Positions 51,786 to 59,070 of a stretch of DNA of 64,000 nt are shown here, piece after piece (the first letter of the stretch is position 1; every line of letters begins with the position of its first letter). The stretch comes from Streptacidiphilus albus JL83 (GTDB taxonomy: Bacteria > Actinomycetota > Actinomycetes > Streptomycetales > Streptomycetaceae). A model generated the notes under the pieces. It saw only the letters and a program-made list of their open reading frames with translations. It was not told where the DNA came from and made no database searches. A program made the position numbers and the translations under genes. The DNA is taken from positions 8,690,017-8,754,016 of the forward strand of contig NZ_JQML01000001.1 in NCBI RefSeq assembly GCF_000744705.1, given 5' to 3'.

Positions 51786-53039
51786 TCAGCAGGGACCGTC
51801 GCTGGTCCAGGCCCCGGACGAGCCGCCGGGCACCTCGTCGTCGTTCCACTGGTTGGCGGTCCAGTTGTCCCCGTTGTAGGAGACCTCCTGGCCCGAGGTG
51901 TAGGCGGCGGAGGAGCTCCAGGCCGTCGCGCACGAGCCGCCGGAACCCGAGGTCGGGCTCGCACTGGTGGAGTTGCTGGGCGAGGCGGTGATCGTCGACG
52001 TCGGCATCGTCACCGGCGGTGTCGCGCCGGCGAACTCCGTCGTGTACTTGGTGAAGTCGTAGGCGTTCTGGGTCACGCTGCTGCACTCGCCGGACAGGAC
52101 GCCGTTGTTGTCCGGAGGGTTGCACTCGCGGTCGCGGTTGACATCCCAGAAGGTGTACCGCGCCATCCCGACCGACTCGGCGAAGCTCAGCACGGTCTGG
52201 AAGTCCGACTGGTAGAAGTACTCGGCGGAGTCCGTACGGCCGTTCATCATCGAGACGCCCTCATGGGCGTAGGCCTTGGCCGAGCTCCAGCCGAAGGTGC
52301 TCACCAGTTGGGCGTTGAAGTCCTGCAACGCGGTGACCTGGCTGGACCCGCCGGAGAAGCCGCCGTCGAAGGGCATGATCGAGTAGTTGTCGGGGGTGAA
52401 TCCGAGGGACTTGGCGTTGTCGAGCAGCAGTCCGCCGAAGTAGTTCGCGCCCGTGGTCGTCGAGGGGATGGTCACCGAGACGTAGAGCCCCGGGTTGTCC
52501 GCCTGGAGGATCTGGGCCGCGCCCAACTCGTTGTTGATGGCCGTGGAGTTCTCGATCTCCGGCTCTTCGAGGTCGAAGTCGATCGCGTGCAGGCCGTAGG
52601 CGGTGATGACCTGCTGGTAGGCGGCCGCGGTGGCGGCCGGGGTGCCGCACTCCTGGCCGAGCTTGGTGCCGCCGTAGCCGCCGGCCGACACCGAGACGTC
52701 GCCGCCGTCGGCGCGCACCTCGTTGATGACCGCGGCGACCTGGGTGTCGCTGGACACCGGGTCGGTGCCGTCCCAGGTCGGGGTGCAGCCGCCGCCGTTG
52801 GGCGCCAGGATGAAGGCCAACTCGAAGGCCTTCTGCCCGGTCGCGCTCATCACCTGGCCGAGGTCCGGGGCGTCGGAGTCCAGGGTGTAGTAGTACGGCG
52901 CGGAGCCGTACCAGTTGCTGCCGAGGGCCGGGGTGCCCGTGGTCGCCGCGTGGCCGGCTCCCGCGGTCACCAGCATGGCGCCGGCCGCGAGGATCGTGCC
53001 GGCCATCGCTGCGGGGAAGAACGCCGTAATTCTTCGCAT
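51786..53039 (-). CDS. Secreted GH18 chitinase with C-terminal chitin-binding module
   Basis: 417-aa protein with a signal peptide (about 1-31, ending GHAA). The GH18 barrel (about 36-345) has the SVSAGGYGG strand and the DFDLE version of the DxDxE catalytic motif (Asp154, Asp156, Glu158 acid). A Ser/Thr-rich linker (about 348-372) joins it to a CBM5/12 chitin-binding module (CATAWSSSAAYTSGQEVSYNGDNWTANQW…). It degrades chitin outside the cell. Two DasR-like sites lie upstream, so induction by N-acetylglucosamine metabolites is likely. Confidence 0.88.
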   Translation of the reverse strand: MRRITAFFPAAMAGTILAAGAMLVTAGAGHAATTGTPALGSNWYGSAPYYYTLDSDAPDLGQVMSATGQKAFELAFILAPNGGGCTPTWDGTDPVSSDTQVAAVINEVRADGGDVSVSAGGYGGTKLGQECGTPAATAAAYQQVITAYGLHAIDFDLEEPEIENSTAINNELGAAQILQADNPGLYVSVTIPSTTTGANYFGGLLLDNAKSLGFTPDNYSIMPFDGGFSGGSSQVTALQDFNAQLVSTFGWSSAKAYAHEGVSMMNGRTDSAEYFYQSDFQTVLSFAESVGMARYTFWDVNRDRECNPPDNNGVLSGECSSVTQNAYDFTKYTTEFAGATPPVTMPTSTITASPSNSTSASPTSGSGGSCATAWSSSAAYTSGQEVSYNGDNWTANQWNDDEVPGGSSGAWTSDGPC

Positions 53040-53117
53040 CTGTCCACCTCGTCGAGCGTTGATGCGGTTCTGTGGGGGATGGCAGGCCGGCGCCGACTCT
53101 GCGTGTACCCGGTCAAT

Positions 53118-53131
53118 TTGGCCTAGGCCAA
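53118..53131. promoter_or_regulatory. Palindrome resembling a DasR site
   Basis: TTGGCCTAGGCCAA, perfect, centred 85 bp upstream of the chitinase start. It differs from the dre core TGGTCTAGACCA by two symmetric changes. Confidence 0.5.
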
Positions 53132-53142
53132 GTTGGCTGTCA

Positions 53143-53154
53143 AGGTCTGGACCA
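53143..53154. promoter_or_regulatory. DasR-responsive-element-like site
   Basis: AGGTCTGGACCA matches 10 of 12 bases of the dre core TGGTCTAGACCA. The gap 53040-53344 otherwise shows no supportable gene. Confidence 0.55.
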
Positions 53155-53344
53155 ATTCCCCTACCCGGCTGATGGGAGCGTGGCCGCGCCGGCCGAACGG
53201 CGATGTGCGCAGCGTCGTCCCCCGATGACGTGGCGTCAGCGGGTGCTGTGAGGAGGTGGACTGATGAGACGTCAATCAGTGCCCGATGAAGGGGGGAGAC
53301 GGTCGGCGTGGAGGCGGCCGCAGTTGGCGCCGGCGTCGAGACCG

Positions 53345-53410
53345 TCAGAGCGGGTTGAGGCGGGCCCTGAGCAGACAGAACTCATTGCCTTCGGGGTCTC
53401 CGGACGTGTC
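53345..53410 (-). pseudogene. C-terminal remnant of a split VOC-family gene
   Basis: The minus-strand frame encodes SGDPEGNEFCLLRARLNPL followed by TGA at 53345-53347. DPEGNEFCLLR is the characteristic last strand of glyoxalase-like VOC proteins of streptomycetes. Codons upstream of it lose all resemblance at about 53410, where the phage-type island begins. The matching N-terminal part lies 5.5 kb away at 58.92-59.06 kb on the same strand. Confidence 0.65.
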
Positions 53411-53654
53411 TGAGACACGGTTCTGGAGGTCTTGGGCATGGTGGCATCGCCGCAAGCCTCGCCGGGACGAGTCGGTGATCTACGAGACCGTCGCGAAGTT
53501 GCTGCGCCGCTGGAGTATGGGGGACGGGTCGAGCGATGCGGATACGCCGCCGATGCTGCCGGAGTTTCCCGACGCGGGGCTGCTGCGGAAGGCTCCGCTG
53601 GGGGTGGTCCGGCAGATCGTGCGCGTGTTCCGGGAGCTCCAGGACCCTCAGTAG
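53406..53654 (+). CDS. Small phage-type ORF, possible tail-assembly chaperone part 1
   Basis: 82-codon frame whose GTG falls exactly at the island junction, giving VSETRFWRSWAWWHRRKPRRDESVIYE. The helical middle LLRRWSMGDG and C-terminal VVRQIVRVFRELQDPQ are of coding quality, but I recognise no family. It overlaps, in the -1 relation, the next frame, the arrangement used by tailed phages for G/GT tail-assembly chaperones upstream of the tape measure. The N terminus may have been truncated by the insertion event. Confidence 0.4.
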   Translation: MSETRFWRSWAWWHRRKPRRDESVIYETVAKLLRRWSMGDGSSDADTPPMLPEFPDAGLLRKAPLGVVRQIVRVFRELQDPQ

Positions 53655-53680
53655 AGCTCGACTCCTCGTACTTCAACGAC

Positions 53681-53893
53681 GTGCTGTGGCCGGCGGAATC
53701 CGTGTACGGCGGGACGTGGTCGTCCGGGACGGTGCCGGTTGAGGTGCAGTGGGTCGAGCTCATGCTCGCCTTCCACTGGTCATGGGGCGACCTTCTGGCT
53801 ACCCCGCCCTATGTCCGCCGGGTGTCCTGGGATCTGCTGGCGGCGCGGCGCGAGGCGCAGCGGGCGGCGGACGAGCGCGCGAACAAGGAGTGA
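53681..53893 (+). CDS. Small phage-type ORF, possible chaperone extension (part 2)
   Basis: Frame open from before the end of the previous ORF; the coding-like part begins VELDSSYFNDVLWPAESVYGG and ends RREAQRAADERANKE. GTG 53681 is the first plausible separate start, although no ribosome site is clear. Reading the previous ORF with a -1 frameshift would fuse the two. I found no canonical slippery heptamer; a run of five G (CTGGGGGTG) in the first ORF is the only candidate. Ends 6 nt before the gp10-like gene. Confidence 0.4.
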   Translation: MLWPAESVYGGTWSSGTVPVEVQWVELMLAFHWSWGDLLATPPYVRRVSWDLLAARREAQRAADERANKE

Positions 53894-53899
53894 GGCCGC

Positions 53900-54364
53900 A
53901 TGGGCGAGTTGGCCGAGGGCGTGGCGCGGGCGGCGCTCGCGCGGATCGCCGAGACCGGTGTCGAGCGCGCCCGGGTCGGCCTGGAGCTCCTGGCCGTGGC
54001 AGTGGAGGAGCAGGCCCGGATCACCGCGCACAACGGTGAGCACGCCTACGGCACGCCGACCCCGGCCCGGCCGGGCGAAGGCCCGGCGAAGATCTCCGGG
54101 ACGCTGCTGGCCTCCATCGGCCACAACGAGATCACGCCGAGTCCCGGGGGCTGGTCCACGAGGGTCGGGCCGCGTACCGGCTACACCCCGCCCTACGGCG
54201 GCAGGCGCCGGACCTCGGCGCACCGGTACGGCTACTACTTGGAGACCGGTGACCACGGCATCACCTATCCCTGGCTCAAGCCCGCCGGCGACCGCTCCGC
54301 CAAGACCGCGGCGCTGCTGTTCGCGAAAGTCTTCAACGAGACTGGCTGGACGACCGGGGGCTGA
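53900..54364 (+). CDS. HK97 gp10-like phage tail-completion protein
   Basis: 154-aa protein MGELAEGVARAALARIAETGVERARVGLELL… The central ITAHNGEHAYGTPTPARPGEGPAKISGTLLASI and the late RYGYYLETGDHGITYPWLKPAGDRS segments have the pattern of gp10-like neck/tail-terminator proteins from actinophages (HxGxHxxGTPTPAxPGxxPAxISGTLxxSI…YxxxLExG…PxPxLxPA). Such proteins join the tail tube to the head. It is followed by non-phage genes on the opposite strand, so the tail operon has been interrupted. Confidence 0.6.
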   Translation: MGELAEGVARAALARIAETGVERARVGLELLAVAVEEQARITAHNGEHAYGTPTPARPGEGPAKISGTLLASIGHNEITPSPGGWSTRVGPRTGYTPPYGGRRRTSAHRYGYYLETGDHGITYPWLKPAGDRSAKTAALLFAKVFNETGWTTGG

Positions 54365-54616
54365 GCACAGGGATGCTGGCTGCATTCTTCGCCGTCGGCG
54401 GCTCGTGTGAGACCGGACGGCTGGCGGCTCAGGATGTGACCGCAGCGAAACGGCGGGGTTCTTGGTGTGGGCTGTCAGGAGCCTTGCGTGCTGGTGGCAT
54501 CGCACGTGCAGCGGAGCCCGGAGAGAGCGTCCGGGCTGGTCTCACCCCTGCGGAGTACCAGCCCCCGATGCCTTCTCCGGGCTCGTTCTAGGAGCCGCTG
54601 GGCTCCAGGGCTGCGG

Positions 54617-55045
54617 TCACTGCAGAGGGGCGACCGTTGTGCTCCACGTCAGCGTCACTGACTGGGTGCCGGTGGGGTGTGCGGAGAAGGAGCGGGGGCC
54701 TGGTCCCTCGTGCCAAGTCGTGTCCCCTGGGCATGAGACCGTCCTGTCCGGGTCCCCATGGGATTTCACCACGATGGTGGCGTCGTCGGAGCAGGACAGT
54801 GTCACGTTCCCGCCCGTGGCAGGGAACCCTGGGGCGCCGACGGCGAAAGCGGCGGGCTGTGCTGCCGTCGCGGTATCGGTTCCGCCCATGGTCACCGCGC
54901 CCGCTGATGCCGACGGGCTGGATTGGGTGGTGGTGTGTACGGCGCTGACGCTGGCGTGCGTGCCGCTGTCGCATGCGGTGAGGGCCAGCAGGGCCGTCGT
55001 GGTGGCCAGCGCCAGCAGGACCGTGCGGCGGATCGGCCCGGTCAT
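54617..55045 (-). CDS. Putative secreted lipoprotein
   Basis: 142-aa protein with a basic N terminus, hydrophobic helix and lipobox ending LLALTAC (Cys25), followed by a Ser/Thr-rich linker. The C-terminal domain has two cysteines (LSCSDD and VSCPGD) that could form a disulfide within a small beta-sandwich (TQSVTLTWSTTVAPLQ at the end). Its ATG overlaps the stop of the preceding secreted-protein gene, so they are translationally coupled. No family recognised. Confidence 0.65.
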   Translation of the reverse strand: MTGPIRRTVLLALATTTALLALTACDSGTHASVSAVHTTTQSSPSASAGAVTMGGTDTATAAQPAAFAVGAPGFPATGGNVTLSCSDDATIVVKSHGDPDRTVSCPGDTTWHEGPGPRSFSAHPTGTQSVTLTWSTTVAPLQ

Positions 55046-55692
55046 GACTTGGTCTGCCAGTAGTTCCATTCGAACGCTGCCCCCTTCAGGGGAGCGGTCA
55101 CGCTTTTGGAGGACACGAGGACAATTCTGCACGGGGCAGCGATTTCGTACGTGTTGAAGGTGACCTTGTAGCCGCTGATGCCCAGTTGCATGTGGCCGAC
55201 CACCCCGGCGGGGATGGGCTTGGTGACGGTGTAGGCGATCCCGGTCGTCACGCTGGCTGACAGGGTGATACTCAGGGTCCCTTCGGCCTTGGCGAGGAGG
55301 GCGCCGACCTCCCACTTCGCGGCCCCGGTGACGCTCGCGCCGACAGTGGTACCGGCGCTGACCGCTCCCTGGATGGTCGCGGGGCCCTTGATCTGGGTGG
55401 CCAGGGCAACAGGGAGGAAGGTGGAGCTCTTCGTCTGCGTCGTCCAGACGGAGGAGCCGCCGCGGGTGCAGACCATCGGTGAGGCGCCCTTGGGGGTGCC
55501 GGTGGTGGAGCTGTCAGGTCCGGAGTCCGGGCTGGTGCCGGTGGTCGCCGGACCGCCCGATGCTGTTGTGTCGAAGACCGGGGCGTTGGCGCTCGCGGGG
55601 GTGCCAGGCGTGGCGTCTGCGTAGGCGGGAAGTGCAGTGGTTGCCAAGGCCAGGGCCGCTACAGCGGGCAGGAATATACGGGAGAGGCGCAT
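55042..55692 (-). CDS. Putative secreted protein, function unknown
   Basis: 216-aa protein starting MRLSRIFLPAVAALALATTALPAYADA, a clear Sec signal cleaved near residue 26. A Thr/Ser/Pro/Gly-rich region (about 27-72) is followed by an all-beta-looking domain containing a CTRGGSSVWTTQT segment and ending APCRIVLVSSKSVTAPLKGAAFEWNYWQTKS; the two cysteines may pair. It is coupled to the lipoprotein gene. I recognise no family; its presence inside a phage tail module suggests a cargo gene. Confidence 0.65.
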   Translation of the reverse strand: MRLSRIFLPAVAALALATTALPAYADATPGTPASANAPVFDTTASGGPATTGTSPDSGPDSSTTGTPKGASPMVCTRGGSSVWTTQTKSSTFLPVALATQIKGPATIQGAVSAGTTVGASVTGAAKWEVGALLAKAEGTLSITLSASVTTGIAYTVTKPIPAGVVGHMQLGISGYKVTFNTYEIAAPCRIVLVSSKSVTAPLKGAAFEWNYWQTKS

Positions 55693-55972
55693 TGAACGTC
55701 CATGGTCGTCAGGTATGAAGCCCGTGTGGAGGGCTTGTGAAGCCTGGGAATCGTCACACGGATCCGTCGGCACCGACAGCACTCCATTCGACGGGCCACG
55801 CCCCCCGCCTGGGGGGGTACTCATCCTCTGCATGGCCGCGAACAATCAACTGGGCGGCGAAAATGCACTGGTTTGCGGTGTTTGCTTCCCGCATGTGCCA
55901 TGACTCACTCCAGGTGTCATTGACAACTTCGGCCAGCTGTCGATCCTGGACCTGAGGTTCTGCGGCGTCGAG

Positions 55973-56710
55973 TCAGTAGCGCCAGTGGTGTTGGCCAGCT
56001 CCCAGCATGCAGGTGATAGTGCGGCCCTGGTCGGTGACGGTGCTGCGGCCTGCGTCGACTGCCGGGCAGTTGTCGCCCGCGTTGTAGTAGCGCCCGGATG
56101 GCGCCATGATCTCGCCGATGCCCGTGGTGGCGGCGAACGAACCGTTCCCGGTGCCCTTGGCCGCCGGGGCAACCGAGCAGCCGTAGGACGTCGTCGCGTT
56201 GGCAACGTCGGGGACATACAGGACGCCGGAGATGTCGGTGACCGTGTTCAGGGGTGCGTCGGTGGAGAACGGCGTCTGGCCGACCGGTACCTGCACATCG
56301 AGGGTGTCGAGACCGAAGCTGGGGGCGACGTGGTCGCCCGGCCAGTTGTTGGTGTCGTCGGTCTTGATCTCCCCGGCGACGGTGGTTGTCGCGGTCCATG
56401 TCGTTCCGCCGTTGGCGTCGCTGTTGTAGGTGATGGCGCACTGCGGAGAGCCGGGAGAAGTCCAGGTCGGGTTGGCCGCCGGTTTGGGGGTCGGCTTCGC
56501 GGGCGCGTTGGCCGCACTGCTCGGCGAGGGCCTGCTCGACGCGGTCGCCACCGTGCTGCTGGCCGCGGTTGTGATGGCGGTCGGGGTCTGCAACGCCGCA
56601 GGGTGGACGAGCCAGACCGCGATAGCGATGCCGCACGCCGCGCCGGTTCCGAGGCCGAACTTCGCGGCCACGCTCATGGGTTGCCTCTGCGCGCCTCTGC
56701 GCCCGCTCAT
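55973..56710 (-). CDS. Putative membrane-anchored or secreted protein
   Basis: 245-aa protein from ATG 56710 (an alternative ATG is at 56677). An N-terminal hydrophobic helix (GLGTGAACGIAIAVWLVHP, about 19-37) is followed by a Pro/Thr/Ser/Ala-rich spacer (about 45-82). A beta-rich extracellular domain then carries four cysteines (PQCAITY, YGCSVAP, NCPAVDA, ITCMLGAG). It is divergent from the tape-measure fragment. No family recognised; perhaps another cargo of the island. Confidence 0.6.
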   Translation of the reverse strand: MSGRRGAQRQPMSVAAKFGLGTGAACGIAIAVWLVHPAALQTPTAITTAASSTVATASSRPSPSSAANAPAKPTPKPAANPTWTSPGSPQCAITYNSDANGGTTWTATTTVAGEIKTDDTNNWPGDHVAPSFGLDTLDVQVPVGQTPFSTDAPLNTVTDISGVLYVPDVANATTSYGCSVAPAAKGTGNGSFAATTGIGEIMAPSGRYYNAGDNCPAVDAGRSTVTDQGRTITCMLGAGQHHWRY

Positions 56711-56825
56711 CTGATCCACCCCCGTGCCGTGCGCCCCAGCGACCACGGCCGCCTCGCACCGCAGCCCGGCTTGGTGATCATTCGCACGCAATCCACATAG
56801 CTGAACAGCAGGGCCGGGGGGCGAG

Positions 56826-57665
56826 ATGTCGAGCGAGGTCGGCGACCTGTACCTGACCCTCCAGGCCGTCACCGACCCATTCACCACCTCCCTGACCGAC
56901 GCCGCGGGTGTCGGCGAGGACGCCACCAGCACGATCAGCAAAGCGGCCCAGGCGATGGCCGAGCAGCTCGACGCGTCCTCGAAGATCGCCGCCGACAGCT
57001 TCAAGATCATCCTTGATGTAGCGGTCGAGCTCGCCGAGGGCATCGTCGAGCCGCTGGCCAGCGTGAAGGCCTCCGTGCGCAGCGTGGCCTCCGCGCTGCG
57101 GGCCCTGGCCAAGGCGGCGGGCACCGCGAGCGACGTGGTGACGCCGGCGTTCGGCGCGATCTCCGGTGCGGCCGAGGAGATGGCCGCCACCGTCAAGGAG
57201 AGCCTGGCGACGGCGGATGCCTCCCTCGCTGGGCTGGACTCCGGCTTCGGCACAGCGGCGGCAGCGGCCACGACAGCAGCAACGGAGATGAAGACCGCCG
57301 GCGCGGAGGGTGCGGCAGCCGCCACCGCCAGCGGAGACGCAGCGGCGGCGTCTGCCTCGCAGTCCTCTGACGCGATGGGCGAGACCGCAAGCGGCCTGTC
57401 GAAGTACGCCCTCGGCCTGGCGGCGGCGGGCATCGGGGTGTTCGAGGCGATCAAGGGCGCGACCCAGTTCAACGCGGAGATCACGACGCTCAACACGCAG
57501 GCGAACGTGGCCAAGGGGCAGCTTGCCTCTCTGGGCAGCGGAGTCCTGAACCTGGCCGGACAGGTTGGGCAGAACCCCGATTCCCTCGCCGAGGCGCTGT
57601 TCCACGTCGAGTCGACGTTCAGCAGTGTGGGCATCAAGGGCCCCGCTGCGCTGAACCTTCTGAGA
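56826..57665 (+). pseudogene. N-terminal fragment of a phage tape-measure protein
   Basis: About 280 codons from ATG 56826 encode a helical, Ala-rich tape-measure start (MSSEVGDLYLTLQAVTDPFTTSLTDAA…), then one hydrophobic segment YALGLAAAGIGVFEAIKGA (about 198-216) and the actinophage-type stretch FNAEITTLNTQANVAKGQLASLGSGVLNLAGQVGQNPDSLAEALFHVEST. Similarity ends abruptly at AALNLLR (about 57665); the frame then runs through unrelated sequence to 57992. Full tape-measure proteins are usually over 800 residues, so the gene has lost most of its length. Confidence 0.7.
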
Positions 57666-57882
57666 GTACGGTTCGTGACGATGCGTCCGTTTCGTCGTGG
57701 GGCCTGGGTTGAACGTGGTGGTCACGGGGTCAGGCGGGAGCCGGCTACGGCCTGCACGGACGGAACTCTCCCTGTGTGGGCTGGTGCTCTACCCATGGCC
57801 GTGTGCCGTAGGCGGCTCCAAGACACCCGCTTCTTTCCGGGGCGGGCGCCAAGATTGAGGAACCGACGGAAGGAGAACGGCA

Positions 57883-58053
57883 ATGCTCCCGAACGTCCGA
57901 CCGCCTGTCACTGGCGTGCCGATCATCCCCATGCCCGTGGTGGGGGAGCCGTTCCGGCCCATCACGACGGGGAACTGCCCGGCGGGCGGTGACCATCAGT
58001 TCCAGCTGTGGAGCGCCAAGTACCGGTGCATCAAGTGCGGCTACACCCAGTGA
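57883..58053 (+). CDS. 56-aa zinc-ribbon-like small protein
   Basis: MLPNVRPPVTGVPIIPMPVV… is preceded by an AAGGAGAACGGCA ribosome site. A proline/valine-rich N-terminal half is followed by Cys32, His38, Cys49 and Cys52 (NCPAGGDH, then YRCIKCGYTQ), a likely single zinc site. It lies 64 nt upstream of the phosphotransferase-like gene on the same strand and probably forms an operon with it. Function unknown; a partner or specificity protein for the kinase is conceivable. Confidence 0.65.
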   Translation: MLPNVRPPVTGVPIIPMPVVGEPFRPITTGNCPAGGDHQFQLWSAKYRCIKCGYTQ

Positions 58054-58117
58054 TGCCGTAGCAGATCGGGGAGGGAGCCCACCGGGGTTCCCTCCTACCT
58101 CTTCGGAACGGAGAAAA

Positions 58118-58912
58118 GTGCAACCACATGTGGACTGGGCCGACCTTCCGGCGGGTGTCCGGGAGGCTGTCCAACAGCGAACCGGCAAGGTCATCCGCGC
58201 TGAGACCGTGGCCGATGGAATCACCTGCCGGACGGCACTGATGCTGACCACGGATCGACATGTCTGGTTCGTCAAGGGAGTGCCGACGAGCGACTTCCCA
58301 TCCCTCGAGGCGCAGCTCACCGAGATTGCGCTGAACACTGCGGTGCAGCGGGTCAGCCCGGCGCTTCGCTGGGAAGCCGTCGCCGACGAGTGGCACCTGA
58401 TCGGGTTCGATTACGTGGACGGTCGGCACGCTGACCTCGGCCCCGGATCGGCCGACCTGCGGACGGTCGCCCACCTTCTCAAGCGGGCGCGATCCTGCCG
58501 CCCGCCAGTCGGCTACGAGGTGCCGTCACTGGTCGCTCGATACCGTCCCCACCTTCGGCCCGGCGACGCTGAGGCACTGGCCGGTACGGCGCTGCTGCAC
58601 ACGGATACCAACCCGCACAACCTGCTGATCACCGAGCAGCGCGGGTACCTGGTGGACTGGGCCATGCCCGCTCTCGGCCCGTCCTGGGTGGACCCGGCGC
58701 AGACGGCCGTACGGCTCATGGACGCCGGTCGCACGCCCGCTGAGGCACGCGCTTGGCTGTCCCAGTTCCCGGACTGGGAGGGGGCCCCCTGGGTAGCGCG
58801 GGAGCGGTTCATCGAGGTGGTCTGTCGGCAGGCCACGGCGGCCATCGGTGACCTTGCATCGCATATCCATGAGACGTTCCGGAGCCTGCTGCCCCCGCCT
58901 GACGTGTTCTGA
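58118..58912 (+). CDS. Aminoglycoside phosphotransferase-fold protein
   Basis: 264-aa protein from GTG 58118 (VQPHVDWADLPAGV), with GGAG upstream. It has an N-lobe ending with the hinge IGFDYVDGRHADL, and a catalytic loop LLHTDTNPHNLLI (about residues 159-171) with HxDxxxxN. The metal-binding Asp follows in YLVDWAMPALGPSWVDPA. This is the APH/ChoK kinase family; the substrate could be an antibiotic or a metabolite. It is the last gene of the island, ending within about 20 nt of the VOC remnant. Confidence 0.78.
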   Translation: MQPHVDWADLPAGVREAVQQRTGKVIRAETVADGITCRTALMLTTDRHVWFVKGVPTSDFPSLEAQLTEIALNTAVQRVSPALRWEAVADEWHLIGFDYVDGRHADLGPGSADLRTVAHLLKRARSCRPPVGYEVPSLVARYRPHLRPGDAEALAGTALLHTDTNPHNLLITEQRGYLVDWAMPALGPSWVDPAQTAVRLMDAGRTPAEARAWLSQFPDWEGAPWVARERFIEVVCRQATAAIGDLASHIHETFRSLLPPPDVF

Positions 58913-58922
58913 CGCCCGTGAT

Positions 58923-59062
58923 CGGCCTCGGCCGCGGACCGCCGAAGCCCTCGCGCGGCCCGATCTCCGTCGAGCCGTCGTCCTCGCGGCCGAGCACGAC
59001 GATGTCCAGGACCTCGCACCAGAACCGCGCCGGCACCTCGGCTCGCGGCAACCGAGGGACAC
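58923..59062 (-). pseudogene. N-terminal remnant of the split VOC-family gene
   Basis: On the minus strand, VPARFWCEVLDIVVLGREDDGSTEIGPREGFGGP has the exact pattern of the first beta-alpha-beta unit of streptomycete glyoxalase-like VOC proteins. The preceding codons (VSLGCREP from GTG 59062) fit the same family only after a one-base frameshift, so this end is also damaged. It starts 9 nt after the methyltransferase stop, implying a former two-gene operon. The missing middle and the C-terminal end (53345-53410) flank the phage-type island. Confidence 0.65.
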
Positions 59063-59070
59063 CGCCGGGC

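Larger units (their letters stand above)
53405..58930. mobile_element. Decayed phage-derived island interrupting a VOC gene
   Basis: About 5.5 kb inserted between the two halves of a VOC-family gene. Plus-strand genes are tail-morphogenesis types (two small ORFs, gp10-like, truncated tape measure) followed by a zinc-ribbon protein and a kinase-fold gene; three secreted-protein genes lie on the minus strand. A 15-bp palindrome CGTGTCT-G-AGACACG (53405-53419) marks the left junction. No integrase, capsid, portal or lysis gene is present, so it is a remnant, not an active prophage. Confidence 0.65.

Noticed and set aside
53406..53654. Canonical -1 frameshift slippery heptamer
   Set aside because: I looked for XXXYYYZ sites in the overlap and found none; only a run of five G, so programmed frameshifting is left as a question.
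56711..57637. Upstream extension of the 55973-56710 frame
   Set aside because: It is antisense to the tape-measure fragment and Ala/Ser-rich shadow sequence; the hydrophobic N terminus begins after ATG 56710.
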